From Pontederia crassipes (lineage: Eukaryota > Streptophyta > Magnoliopsida > Commelinales > Pontederiaceae), in contig JAUKPH010000018.1 of the NCBI GenBank assembly GCA_030549335.1, positions 248,001 through 312,000 of the forward strand: a stretch of DNA of 64,000 nucleotides, in the 5' to 3' direction. The notes under the pieces were generated by a model. It did not search any database and was not told the DNA's origin. It saw only the letters and a program-made list of their open reading frames with translations. Within the stretch, counting starts at the first letter, position 1; every line of letters starts with the position of its first letter. Below are positions 49,766-62,223 of the stretch, one piece after another. The position numbers were made by a program, and so were the translations under genes.

Positions 49766-51529
49766 TGATGCGTTAGATTTGTAACAATTAAATTTGCTAG
49801 CAAGTGCACTAGTCGCTCAAGTAATATAGTAAAAAGGAGTAAGAGTGTCGAACCCACGAGGAATATTATTAATTCAATATCTGAATCTTTAAATTCATAA
49901 GAGAGGAAAAATATGAATTTTGAAAATGAGTTTTATAAAATAAAATAAAGAAAATAAGATAAAGATAAGATAATGGTGTTGAAGTTAGGCCTTAGGATGA
50001 AAATAGATCAGGATAAATATTTGAACCATAAAAGATAAATTTAATCTTTAAAGATGGATTAGAGTCTCCCTAAAGTAATCTAACATGATTAACTTGTGGT
50101 CTCCACGACTGGCATTCATCAATTTAATCATACAGAACTATCTTAATTTAATAAGAATTGAAGTCTCCACGACTGGTACCCCCAAAATCATATTAAAATT
50201 AAGATGCATTAAATTGGATTCTCTAGACTATTAATCACTCCACAAACTGGTATAGATTAATAGACCATACAAACTTGATTCTCCACACACTAGTTATCAA
50301 ATTTATGTCAATTATTAATTCCAAATAAAATCAATTAATTTAATTAATGAATTCTGAAATTAAATAGTCCACAAACTGGTAATTACTCAACTCAGAAATC
50401 CAAGTAATTAAATTAAAAGCATTAAGCATAATTAACTAATTGATCAGAAAAGATTAAAACAAATAATATAGGGTCCAAATAGTTTCCTTTCAATAATAAT
50501 CTTCTAAAATGAAATAAATAGAAAATATAGAGTTCATCCTAGAAATTCTAGAGAGATAATAACAAAATAACAATAATAATTGAAAGAATTACACCCAAAT
50601 AGATAAAAGTTGAAGCTTCGGATCACGGGCAGACAATCGGGCAGCCTCTCGGACTTGATCAGGGTCGTGATCAACCTCCAACCGTCACACCTCTCTCCTC
50701 TTGGTCGTAGCCTGCAGAGCTCACGACTCGCCGTGGAAGAAAACCTGAACTTCACAGCACGAATTGAAACGATGGATTCTTCACGTATTTATAAGGTGCG
50801 GACGGCCTTCAATTTGATTTCGGTCGTAACATCGTACGGTTGACTTTAAAATTATAAGATAAACTCGGCCAAAGATAAATCCTTTTATTATTACGCCCAA
50901 AGATAAATCTTTCTTATCTTTACACCTTCATATATCTTGTTACGCCCAAAGATAAACTCGGCCAAAGATAATTTCATTGCCATTACCCCCTCCAAATCTC
51001 GGTCGTAAGAATTTATTTTATCTTTACTCCCAAAGAGATAAACCCTTTTACTCCCTTCGAATTTCGGCCGTAACGAAGAATTTAATCTTGTTACGCCCAA
51101 AAGATAAAAATCATTTATCTTTTACCCCTTCAAATCTTAGCCGTAATAAAGAATTAAATCTTGTTACGCCCAAAAGATAAAATCATTTAATTGTTACTCC
51201 TTTTGAATTTCGGCCAAAACGACTTGGGTGTAAAGCCAAATCTCGGCCGTAATGATAAATTCTTCATCCTAATCTCGGCCGTAATGATAAATTCTTCGAA
51301 ATTTCGGCCGATACAGCATAATCTATTTAAATCTCGATTTTTCCTGCAAAATAATTATCAAAATTTAGTTAATCCATCCACAATTAAAATATTCAAAAAA
51401 TTTAATAATAAAAATTGATAAATCCGGAATTACGATTAAAAGTGACTAAAAATGATGCATGCCATGATCAAATTATAGAAAATTTAATTAAAATAATAAT
51501 CTAAAATATATTGTATTTTGCATGCATCA
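49766..51529 (-). mobile_element. Solo LTR with perfect 5-bp target duplication
   Basis: It starts TGATGCG and ends TGCATCA and is flanked on both sides by CGTAA (49761-49765 and 51530-51534). Length 1,764 bp. On the minus strand a TATA-like TTATAAATAC lies near 50793, directly after an array of CGGCCGTAA repeats, which suggests the LTR reads on the minus strand. There is no internal region, so it formed by LTR-LTR recombination. The family is not certain; the GTGTCGAACCCACGAGGAA segment is seen in several plant LTRs. Confidence 0.85.
50835..51320. repeat. Degenerate array of GTTACGCCCAAAGATAAA / TTTCGGCCGTAA units
   Basis: Alternating short units, TTACGCCCAAA-GATAAA and TCTCGGCCGTAA or TTTCGGCCGTAA, repeat at least five times with spacing of 40-70 bp inside the solo LTR. 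Confidence 0.8.
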
Positions 51530-52080
51530 CGTAATAATTAGGGCACATACACAATCACAATTAGGGCATGCACACAATCTAAACGTCCATCGAAGAGAGT
51601 GGACACCGGCTTACCGCCAGAGGAGTTTTCGTGCCAAAGTCGACGGCTAGGTTCTTCCTTGCCCCGATCTGAATTGCGAAGTCATCAGCCGAACTTTTTG
51701 TGCATTGCATACAATTAGGGAACATACAATCATGAGCCGTAGGAGTAAGTGGACATGGGCCTACCGTCAAAGGAGTCCACCGAGGAGTTCTCTAGCGTCA
51801 TCTTCGTGCTGAAGTCACCGATGGCCGTTGGGATTCTCACCTTGTGCCTCGCCAATGTGCCTCACGTATTCGTTGAGAGGTTTAGGTACGAAAAGCAGCT
51901 TTTCTTTCTGTGCGATGAATCATGTACGTGACTTCCCGGTTCATCTCTGGTTTAGTGGCCGAATCGTCAATTTGTTACGCGGGCCTTCAATCTCAAATCC
52001 CATGTGCAAAATTGTGTGGCTTACTATGCGAAGACGTGCAGAAAGCGTCGCATGCCCATTTAATCCTTAATGTAAATAGG
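51530..52080. other. Unclassified repeat DNA right of the solo LTR
   Basis: Two diverged units of about 180 bp (51545-51710 and 51715-51840) share ACACAATC/ATACAATCA, GTGGACA, TACCG and AGGAGT. This is probably another old mobile element; I see no gene. Confidence 0.35.
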
Positions 52081-52495
52081 AAAAAAAATGAATTATACTA
52101 AAGTTAGTGCTCCAAGTAAAAAGTTATTGGATTGTATTATTAAAATTTCAAAATTATGACCTTCTTGAATACTATATTATTAATTATAAATTTTAAATGA
52201 TAATAAGAAATTTTGGAATGATTAATAAGGAGAGTTATATACAAAATATCATTAATTATAATTTAATGTGAGTAGAAGATATAAATTAGCATAATCTCCT
52301 ATTGGACATAATGATATTTAATGGTGACAATTAAATAATAATAATACTATTAGTAATGGTGCCTAAATGATTTTATTATAGTTTTACTATTTTGTAAATA
52401 CTAAATACATATACATTATTATTCCAAGTTGACAAAAATAATGTCATTTTTTAATTAATTAACAATTAGATTATGTGAAAAATTATAATATTAAT
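52081..52495. other. AT-rich spacer; nothing recognised
   Basis: No open frame, repeat or motif that I can name. Confidence 0.5.
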
Positions 52496-52996
52496 TAGGG
52501 GTGAGCACAGACCAAGACGACCCGATCGTCCCGGCATGCACCGACCCAAAAAATTTGGTTTTTTGTCGGCTCGGCGGGTTGGGATCGGTCTCATTCCTTG
52601 AAACCGGCCGGGATTGGGTTCAAGTTGTGAAAATTTGGATTGCATCCTCACCCAATAATACATATTATATTAATATTGAATTGTTTTATATATTATATTT
52701 ATTTTTTAGTTTATTTAAAAATTCTATATTTTATTAAATGTATACATTAAATATATATTATTATAAATATAATTTAATTAATAATTATCATATTTATTAT
52801 TATAATTTATTATTAGTATAATTATTTTTAAATGTTTTTATGGTTAAACTAACCAAGACTTTGTTTCGATTTAACCATAATATCTTGGCCGGCATCGGGG
52901 CTCATACTAGGTTTTCTTTTCAAAAAAATCAGAACAAATCGAGTCAGGACCGGGATAGCCAAGACTTGGTCCCAAACTCGAATTTTCTCACCCATA
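52496..52996. mobile_element. hAT-like MITE, 501 bp
   Basis: The left end is TAGGGGTGAGCAC and the right end, read on the other strand, TATGGGTGAGAAA. The 8-bp flanks ATATTAAT (52488-52495) and ATATAAAT (52997-53004) differ at one base, as expected for a hAT target duplication of some age. Subterminal regions carry many GACCCG/CGGGTT/CCGGCC motifs around an AT-rich centre. There is no transposase. Confidence 0.8.
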
Positions 52997-53004
52997 ATAT
53001 AAAT

Positions 53005-54036
53005 TCTTAAATAAAATAATTCTTTATCATTGTTATTTCTTTACTTTAATTATGATATGAAGAAATATTGAAATAAAATATTCTAAAAAGTGAGTTAAGT
53101 GCATATTCATTTTTTTCGATATCAAACTCATCGGTCTCTAAGATTATTAGCACCTGACTAATTCGGTGTCGGGGTGGGGGCGGGAAAGATTAATTACCCC
53201 TAGCCAACGCGACAACTCCAAGGATTGTTCCCGAGGTTACTAATATTCGTCGAATCACTTGAAACGTAGTCCGCTACCATTGCACCAACCATCATTAGTT
53301 AAGTGCAGAGGTGGGTCCACAGACTTGATATATAACTTAAAAAAGTTCTTCTGGATATAATTGCCAATATATAAGGTGAGTTTAGATATTTACTATTGAT
53401 GCAAAATAATTAGTTGTTTTATTGTAAAACTATTACATAAAAATTAGTAGTTTATATAAATATTTAAATTATTGACATGAATTTATTTTGTGCTGAGTAT
53501 GGAAGGATTATAGCGAATAAATATGTGTGATGCAATTTTAAGTCGTAATACCCCCAATAAAATAATTATGAGTATTTTAAACCTTTAACCATAAATTGTA
53601 TATATTATTTACATTATATAAGGGCCTGCCTTTTTTTCTTATTATTTTTCACCCACATAATGGCTGCATGATCTAAGGCACTAGAAGAAAGAAAGAAGAG
53701 AAAAAGTAGAATGGAACAAGAGAAAGGAGTTTTACTTCAAAACATTAAAAATATGTAAAGAGATCCAACATCTATTTTCATCCTCAATGTATGCATATTT
53801 GGATTAAAAAAATAAGAATATTATTCTTATAGGGATATTGATGAGAGTTGCATATCACTAGAGTGCATTAGAATTTTATGCTCACGTAATAGTTTGAGAG
53901 AAAAAAAAAACATAATCCATAAGTGTGTTCATTACTTCACGATCATAAAGCGGCCATGCCATGAATAAGAAGATTTCATTCATGGCCACAAAAAGCAGTA
54001 TATCACATGCACGAACATTTGATTCATAGTTGTGTG
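53005..54036. other. Spacer with an LTR-like remnant at about 53545-53880
   Basis: 53545-53880 shares the order of the solo LTR at 47176: a GTAATACCCCC start, a TATATAAGG-like motif at 53617, a purine-rich leader and a GTAAAGAGATCCAACATC segment. It is a diverged relative cut by the next LTR. Nothing else is recognised. Confidence 0.4.
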
Positions 54037-56437
54037 TGTAATATTCCGATGTGGAAATAAAAAAAAAAGAGAAAAGAACTTGAGCCACCCGCAGGTGGCC
54101 CAAGCCCACGCGCACAAGGCCCAAATACCTAACACCTAATAACTAATGCCCTAACCTCTATGATTTTAGCTCCCAGCCGAAAGTTAAATCCCCAAATCCC
54201 TATGCTACCGTTCCTCATCTAAACACCTCAAGCACACTTCCTCTCTCCAAGATTGTTCGGCCAACCCTCCGCTCTTTTAATCACCATGGCAGCTCCATTA
54301 GAGTCTTTGGAGAATCAAACCCTTAATCACCTCCATTAGGAAGAAGGAAGAAGTTAGGATTTAGGGCATAAGCTAAACAAAGTATGTTGAGGGGAACCAA
54401 ACCCTTAATCACCTCTTTAATGATGATTGTGTGAATGAATTAGGGCATGAAGAATCACCTTGTGTTCTTGAAATGAATGATTAGGGATTATGCATATTAG
54501 TACTTGTATGTGTCATGTTTTATGAAGCTTTATGTTATAATGCTAATTATGTTTGAAATTATGATGTTCATTGTTACTTATGCTAGCTCAAATGAAATGG
54601 TTTTATGCTTATGTACATGTATGAACTTAACTAGCATGCTTCATGTGAAAATCTCTTTATATTACATGATTAGAAGGTTAAGAATGTCAAGAATGTCCTC
54701 GTGATGTGTATAAGTCAATATGAATTCAAAACCATGATGTATGTAAGATTTGGGAAAAAAAAACATGTAAAATCGGATGTCTGCCGATCCAGAACGGGCG
54801 ACCGGTTCCATATCGGTCGATCGTTCTGGAGAGGCAATCACATTCTGTGATTAGTAGACGATTGTTCAGTCGTCCGATAGTAATGTAATGGTCGACCGCT
54901 TTAATAACGATTGTCCGATATGTGTTGCCGAAACATTTGACACATTCTGTGATTAGCGGACGATTCGAAAATCCATTTCGAACGTCCGAAAGGACCAAGT
55001 AGCGGTCGACCGTTATTTCAGCGGTCGTTCGATTTCGAAGGGTATTACATTTTGTGATTAGCGAACGAACCGAAGTCTCATCTCGGTCGTCCGAAAGGAC
55101 CATAACGATCGACCGATAATCTGACCGGTCGATCGATATCCTCTCACTGGTCGACCGTTACCCAAAACAGTCGTTCGTTTTGGAGGCTGATTGGCTATGT
55201 TTGAATGCCCACACCTAGTGTGATTTGAAGCATGTATGATCTTAAATAGGGTTAAAACAAGCAACATGTGATGAATGAATATACGTATTGATAAATGTAA
55301 GTAAAAGATGGATTGGAGTGAAGATGTCTTGCTATGATCGTGAAGGGAATAAAGTCCTTCACTTGCTAGCTTATGTGATATATTCCCCGGGAAGTAAAGT
55401 CTTGCCAAGATAGTATGTACTTCCAATGAGACGATCGTCTCGGCCTAGCTAATCAAGTTCTCACAAAACCAACATGGTCTACCCAATCAACATGATAATA
55501 AGCTATCTTAACCAAGATGAAAGATTAAAAGATGTTGCCAAGTGAAAAGTAAAGTCCTGCACTATGTATGTACTTCAACGGGTCCTAAACCTAAGAAGTA
55601 AAGTCTTGCATGTGTATGTACTTTCCAAAGATGATTTGAGACATAAAGATGAAGATGTAACTCTAATCGGATGCTAATGTATGTCCCTTTGTCATAAGGT
55701 GTTATGAAAGATGATGTTGAAATAAAAGTAAGATAAATAATGATATGCCTTAGCATATTGATAATTTATGATATGCTTTACCATAATGCTGATGATATTA
55801 CATGATTATCTTACTTTGTCATGATGATGTGTTCATATGGCATATAAAGTGCATAAGTAGCTCATAGTATGCACATAACTTATGTTTTACAATGTTGATA
55901 TGCATATGTCATGACATGTAGAGATTATGTCATAAGATCATAGCATGCATAAGTCTCAACATACTCTAACAGGAGAAATCTCCTGCACCCATGGATCCGT
56001 GTAGGTATGGATGAGGTTTAGGTTCGATGGCGAGGGCCTCATGACGGGCACGTTGCACATGGACGAGTCGGGCTACGACCCAAGTTATCTTTCTTTGACT
56101 TATGTTATGATGATGTGCTCTTATAAGAGTCAAGTATGCATGACTTATGAGCCTTTGAGTCTTTTACTTTTATTTAGACTCCTTTATGTATTATGAACCT
56201 TTTGTTGGGTCTTGATATTAGAGCCTATGTGACCCATGGGCTAGATTTGTATCTTGGGTTATTTTATGAAGTCATGATATTATGTCATCCGTTGTTTTTA
56301 TGATATTATGTCTTATGTTTATTATATTATGTTTCCGCTGCAAAATTTTATGAAATTAGATCATGTCAAAGTCAATGTAACGTCGCTTAGGGTTCGACGA
56401 AAATTTTAAATTAAGGTCAAATTTTGAGGTCGTTACA
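54037..56437 (+). mobile_element. Solo LTR-like element, gypsy type, 2.4 kb
   Basis: It begins TGTAATATTCC and ends GGTCGTTACA. Flanking pentamers GTGTG and GTGAG differ at one base. The right part has GAAATCTCCTGCACCCATGG then ATCCGTGTAGG, matching in order the 48.78-kb part of the solo LTR at 47176 (ATCCGTGCAGG), so the two are relatives. An array of GGTCGACC-like motifs lies at 54780-55190. There is no internal region. Confidence 0.6.
54780..55190. repeat. Array of GGTCGACC/GGTCGTCC-like motifs and TTCTGTGATTAGCG units
   Basis: Three larger units each start with ACATTCTGTGATTAG(C/T) and contain GGACGATT or GAACGAACC, then GTCGTCCGAAAGGACC and CGGTCGACCG. Period is about 110-120 bp. Confidence 0.8.
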
Positions 56438-56442
56438 GTGAG

Positions 56443-57169
56443 TGCCTAGTGGTCAAATTAGTTCATGAAAGATCGAAACTCTTTTCATATTATCATTATG
56501 GTTTTTATTAATTATTCATTTATTTATTTAGATGTCTAATGATCTATAGTAATGATTAGTTGTTAAATCGTTGAAATTTTCTATGCTTTAGACTCAAAAT
56601 TATTTTTAAATCATGATTGATGTATTGATATCCAATTAGATATCAAATTATCAGTAATTATCTTTAAAAGATGAAAACTATATAATACAGATATATTTGT
56701 ACCTTAATAAGGCACCCACTTGAACAAAACACCATGGCTCACTATTAAAATTTTAAATAAAAAATAATATCTTTCATTTTTATGGTATATATATATTTCT
56801 TAGAAAATAATATGTTTCACTAACAAGACAACGTTATTTTCCTAGGCTTGTGACAATCTTTGAGATTTAATTAAAGATTTTATGGGGGATCATTACACCA
56901 TAAATGGTTAAGACTTCAAATAGTGTAGATAAATGTGATACAAAAGATTAGATAATATTTTAATTTGCCAAAAACAAGAAGAAAAAAAAATAAGGAAGGA
57001 AAGCATGGGATGATGGGGCCTCATAAGCTTTTGTACTGGATTGGGTCGTTGGCTTTGGTGTTCAAATTGGGCGGGACGCGTTCATAAGCTGTGGCTCAAA
57101 TTCTAGGGCTCCGTCCTTGGTACTTTGGTAGGCAACCTCAACGGAGATCGTCCAGGAAAGCCGGCGGTG
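56443..57169. other. FIONA1 upstream region
   Basis: AT-rich DNA that becomes GC-rich after about 57030. The FIONA1 promoter and short 5' UTR must lie here. An in-frame ATG lies 45 bases before the chosen start at 57125. No other gene is seen. Confidence 0.5.
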
Positions 57170-60100
57170 ATGCAAAGCAAGAAGAGACGGAGGGAGGATC
57201 GTCCGTCCATCCACCCGCGGAATCGGTACGCTGAGAAGCCTCCGGACTTCGGCCTCCTGGCCTCCCTCTACCCTTCCTTCCAGCCTTATGTTTTCAGCTC
57301 CGGCCGGCGCCCATCCATCGACTGGACAGACTTCAACGCCACCCGGGAGCTCACTCGCGTCCTCCTCCTCCACGACCACGGGGTCAACTGGTATCTCACC
57401 TTTGTCCATTGGAACTCTTCTTCCACTTCTTGAAACTTATAACTTTGGGGTAGTTTGTTTGGTCGTAATATTTATCACGAAAGTTTGAAACTTGCGTTCA
57501 ACGTTCTCCCATCTTGTTTTTCTATCCGTTTGTTGTCGAAGTTTTATTCTTTGGCTTACAATTTAGTAGTTTCCTCACCAATTCTTTATCAGTTTGGTGC
57601 ATTTTGTCTTTCAATCTTTACGCATTCACTCTGATTCCAAGTCCTTATCCTTTTGTTCATTCCTTTCTTATATTGATCTTTGGTCTTTTTTTTTAAATTT
57701 GTTTTCTTTTTTGTTGTTTTTAGTGTCTGGCTAATTATAAGTTCGACCGAAGACGAACAAGTCTTTTTTCATTAGAGAATTTTGTTAAATAATCTATATA
57801 TCTTGAATTACCTTTGCAGGTGGATTCCAGATGGGAATCTCTGCCCTACAGTGCCAAATCGATCGAATTATATTCACTGGATTGAGGACTTACTTTCCTC
57901 AAAGCTCATCCCTCCCTGGCAGGATTCTGACGGAAAGGTCAGAGGTTTCGATATAGGAACAGGAGCTAATTGTATATACCCATTACTTGGTGCATCTTTG
58001 CTTGGATGGAGTTTTGTTGGATCAGGTGGAGTTATAACCCTAAGGCTCGAATTCCTCAACTACTTCTGATTTACTGATTACTAGTTTTCTTACTTTTCAG
58101 TAATTACTTTTATATTTACTTGATTATATCTTGATTTCTGATCATTGCAGTGCATTAATGGTATATCAAAACTTTGGTTGTAGATATCACTGATGTTGCT
58201 CTGCAATGGGCTAAAACGAATGTTGAGAGCAATCCCCACCTCTCAGAGCTTATTGAGATCAGAAGAGCTAACAAGTTAATTTGTTCTGTTGAATTCAAAC
58301 CAGACTCAGTGGAAAGTTTAATAGAGAAAGACATGACGACGCCTGATGTTGAAGAGGTAGATCCACTAAAAGTGGCTAGCTTCTCTGAACCTTGTATTCT
58401 AGTAGGAGTAGTCAGAGAAGATGAGAAGTTTGATTTTTGCATGTGTAATCCTCCATTTTTCGAGAGCATAGAGGAAGCAGGCCAAAATCCAAAGACTTCT
58501 TGTGGGGGCACCTCAGAGGAAATGGTCTACCCTGGTGGGGAAAGTGCTTTTGTCACTCGCATAATTAACGATAGTCTTGAGCTAAAGAGCTCCTTCCGGT
58601 ATCATGTGGTTCTTTACTTATTTTTGCGACTGATGAAATACAATGAGATTTATCTGATTTTATTTCCAACTTTATTTGTTATAGGTGGTTCACATCAATG
58701 GTTGGTAGAAAAGCAAACCTAAAATTTTTGGTTTCCAAGCTTCATGAGGTTGGCGCCTCAGTTGTCAGGACCACTGAGTTTGTTCAAGGTCGAACAGCCA
58801 GATGGGGCCTTGCATGGTCCTATATCTCTCCAAGCAAAAGCTTCACTATATCCAATGCACCCGTAAAGAGCCATCATTCGTTTACACTCGAGGTTTGAAT
58901 GTCAAACATGATATTCAATTAGTTAGCTTATAAAATCATACAATTTGGGTTCATGATAGAGGGATTAAACTTATGAGTCACACAATGAAATTATGGGAAA
59001 AAGTGATTGAGCATAGATTGAGAATGGAGATTAGTATTTCTGAGAGACAATTTGGGTTCATGCCAGGAAGATCCACTACAGAGGCGATTTATTTACTAAG
59101 GGGGATGATGGAGAAGTATCGAAGTAGGAGAAGAGACTTACGTATGGCTTTCATTGACTTAGAGAAGGCGTATGATCGGGTACAGGGATGTACTTTGGAA
59201 AGCCTTGCAAAAGAAGAGGGTGAGTGTTGCCTACATTAAGGTAATACAAGATATGTACGATGAGGCATTGACTAGGGTTAGGACACCCGGAGGTGAGACA
59301 AATGAATTTCCTATATGAATTGGCCTACATCAAGGATCAGCTTTAAGCCCGTATCTATTTAACTTATTTATCGATGCTATAACCGAGAGTATCACAGAGG
59401 AGGTACCTAAGTGCATGTTATTTGCGGATGATATAGTACTTTTAGCGGATTCAAGAGAAGAGATTAATACAAAATTGGAAATATGGAGAAATACGTTGGA
59501 GTCAAAGGGTTTTCGTTTAAGTAGGAATAAAACAGAATATATGCATAGCAATTTCACAAATAAACAACTTAGAGACGATTTGGAAGTTAGGCTAGGGGAG
59601 GATATAATTCCTCAAGTGACAGAGTTTAAATATTTAGGATCAATTGTAAGACAAGATGGTGAGATTGATGACGATGTTAATCATAGAATTCAAGCTGGTT
59701 GGTGTAAGTGGAGGAAAGCCACTGGAGTTCTTTGTGATAGAAAAGTATCCAATAAAGTTAAAGGAAAATTCTATCGTACTGCTATAAGACCGGCAGTGTT
59801 ATATGGTAGTGAATGTTGGGCTATGAAGGGACAACATAAACGTAAAGTGGGGGTAGCCGAAATGAGGATGTTGAGATGGATGTGTGGTCATACAAGATTA
59901 GATAAGATTAGGAATGACCATATACGTGAACGAGTCGGAGTGGCTCCTATTAGTGAGAAAATGGTAGAGAATCGTTTGAGATGGTTTGGTCATGTTCAGA
60001 GAAGATCATTAGATACGCCAGTAAGAAGAGTAGATCAAATAATCTGGAGTCCGATTAAAAGAGGGAGAGGGAGGCCAAGGCGGACACTTGGCGAACTAAT

Positions 60101-62223
60101 AGAGCAAGATCTATTGGTGAATAATATACCGAAAGGTTTGGTTACTAATAGAGCGGAATGGCGTCGTATGATCCATGTAGCCGACCCCACCTAGTGGGAT
60201 AAGGTTTTGTTGTTGTTGTTGTTGTATAAAATCATACAATTTATCTGATTCTCGAGCAATCTGTGTATAGCTTAAAAAAAACTCGTTGGAACATCTATCG
60301 GAGATAAATGAGATCCATCATTATTTTGCCTAATGTTTTTTGATGGGGCAGGGTTTGCAACGCCAGCATGGTGCTTTTCAAGTACTAAAGTTGGTCATAT
60401 CCTTTTTTGAGGCCAATGGTGCTGCTTGTAAAGCAGATTTTTCATCATTTTGTGTTAATGTAAGTTACTTACTGTTCCTAATTTTCTTTTTATATATGAT
60501 TATGGTATATATAAGGGTTTACACACTGTTGTGCAATGTATAATGCTCAAATCTCCACTGGCAGCTGTGTAGAAAGAATGGAACAATTGGAACAAAAAAT
60601 AAAAAAAATGGAAACATAGCCATCATTGCATGGGGATTCAATGGTTGTAAAAGTGTGCATTGTGTATATATAGGGTTTAGATTTTTTGTTGCATCCAAAA
60701 TGTTTTAGGCTTTTGTAGTTCTTGGCTCAAAATCCAAGGACAAAGCTCTCAATGTCTTTTTGTACATTATGAAATCCTTGTGTATATGTATTTTTATTTA
60801 TTTATTTGATGTCCTTTTGCAGATTACTTTGTCAAATGAGCAATTAGCTACAAGATCTAATGACAGCTTTAGTGATGTTGATGTAAGTCCCAACGGATCA
60901 GCGCCAACTGCATCAAGCACCTTGATGTCTGCTGATGAGTCATCCTTTCGTATTACGGTACTACTGTTACTTGCATTAATTTCCTTAGAAAACTATCTGC
61001 GCTTGTGCAGCTAATGTTATTAATTTAAGGTCTCTGCCACTTTTAGGTCTTTGAGCAAATCCCTGGAACAGTTTTAATTAAAGGATCAATGGTGCATAAA
61101 TGTAGTCCATATTCAGGTATATAGTTATTTCTCTTATTTTCATTTATGTGAATGCTCATGGATGATGTTCTTTAATAATTATTTTTTTTGAATACCAGTG
61201 ATTCCTGTTTGATCAATATAAACCTTTTTCAGAAATGACCTTGTGGATAGACCTCTAGATGACTTTTTGTTGTATTCAAACTCTTTTCTTTATTGTATCT
61301 GTTTCTTTGTCACTGTTGCCTAAATCTACCTTGAATATGTTTCATGATAAACACATACTTGAGTTCTCAAAGACATTTTTTTTGTGAACAAATTGTGCAG
61401 CTCCATCTCAAAATACGTTTTTCAACATCTTTACATGTCAGTACTGGAAAAATCAATGATAAAATGCATTTATCAACCATACAAACAACAACAACAAAGC
61501 CTTATCCCACTATGTGGGGTCGGCTACATGGATCAAACGACGCTCGTTGATCCATGTTCATAAGATTCGACAGGGTTTTACGCATATAATCCAAAATGCA
61601 ATGATCTTGAGAGGATCTGGTCTGAAGTATATGATGCATTGCCTGATATTCTTGCTAGTAATTTAATCTTCTGAGATAGAGTTATCAACCAGATATTCCT
61701 AACATTCTTTTTCCTTCTCAAAAAAAGGATATTCCTCTCGCTCCTTGTTTTCTGTGCTCCAAGATCTGGATGGTTTTGATGCAAGTGATGAAATTGCTAG
61801 TATTTTGTATCCTCACAGTGTGGAGATTTTTCCTTACTTGGATCTCTCTTTTGACGTAACTTATTCTTTACTCATCCTTGTCATTTCAGTATGCGGTAGA
61901 CACCTGAAATGACCTGATTGTTCAACTTTTGTCTTGGTTTGGATATTGAAGTCAAATATCAATAGTACCTTATTAGATTATTTGGTAAATAAGGTGGTTC
62001 TGGTCATCTAGAAGAATATTGTTGGTTTGGTGCAGGAATGTTATCTGGGCGAACTTATATAAAGTGCCTTTAGTTGGTAATGGTTTTGAGAGTTTCTACA
62101 CTGCTATATGGGGCTCAACTCATTTAGCCTTAACACATGTGGCTTACTGTCAATGCAGGGGTCTTCACATCACTATTCTTGCAATTGGAAGAACATCTCA
62201 GGAAGAATGCTCTCAAGAAATGA
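57170..62223 (+). CDS. FIO1: U6 snRNA m6A methyltransferase FIONA1 (METTL16 family)
   Basis: Eight exons, 57170-57390, 57820-58025, 58184-58598, 58685-58892, 60352-60459, 60823-60957, 61047-61116 and 62159-62223, join in frame across GT-AG introns to give 475 aa. Exon 1 has a basic N terminus (MQSKKRRRED) and DFGLLASLYPSFQPYVF. The SAM-binding loop GFDIGTGANCIYPLLG lies at 116-131 and the catalytic NPPF motif at 231-234, inside FDFCMCNPPFF. Later conserved stretches are RWFTSMVGRKANLKFL and GRTARWGLAWSY. The C-terminal half is variable and ends KNALKK. METTL16 enzymes methylate A43 of U6 snRNA in the nucleus and tune splice-site choice; in plants this affects flowering time and the clock. Intron 4 holds an RTE LINE, intron 7 a related short fragment. 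No disabling change was seen. Confidence 0.95.
58947..60224 (+). mobile_element. 5'-truncated RTE-type LINE in FIONA1 intron 4
   Basis: A perfect 18-bp target duplication TATAAAATCATACAATTT flanks it (58929-58946 and 60225-60242). It contains the reverse-transcriptase C-terminal two thirds: MSHTMKLWEKVIEHRLR, QFGFMPGRSTTEAIYLLRGM, AFIDLEKAYDRV, GLHQGSALSPYLF, the catalytic FADD in CMLFADDIVLLAD, KTEYMHSNF, and the thumb and tail to [13 protein letters not shown], then a (TTG)n tail with no poly(A). A short deletion after AYDRV (about 59182) shifts the frame, and a CGA-to-TGA type stop lies before IGLHQGS (about 59318). The endonuclease half is missing, so it cannot move itself. It is in the gene's own orientation. 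Confidence 0.95.
61481..61583 (-). mobile_element. Short RTE-tailed retroelement fragment, copy 3, in FIONA1 intron 7
   Basis: Read on the minus strand it runs from GCGTAAAACCCTGTCGAATC through ATGAACATGGATCAACGAG to ATCCATGTAGCCGACCCCAC and a (TTG)n-like tail. Compared with the copy at 21361 the head is missing and about 40 bases of the LINE-like part are deleted. No target duplication was found. Confidence 0.8.
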
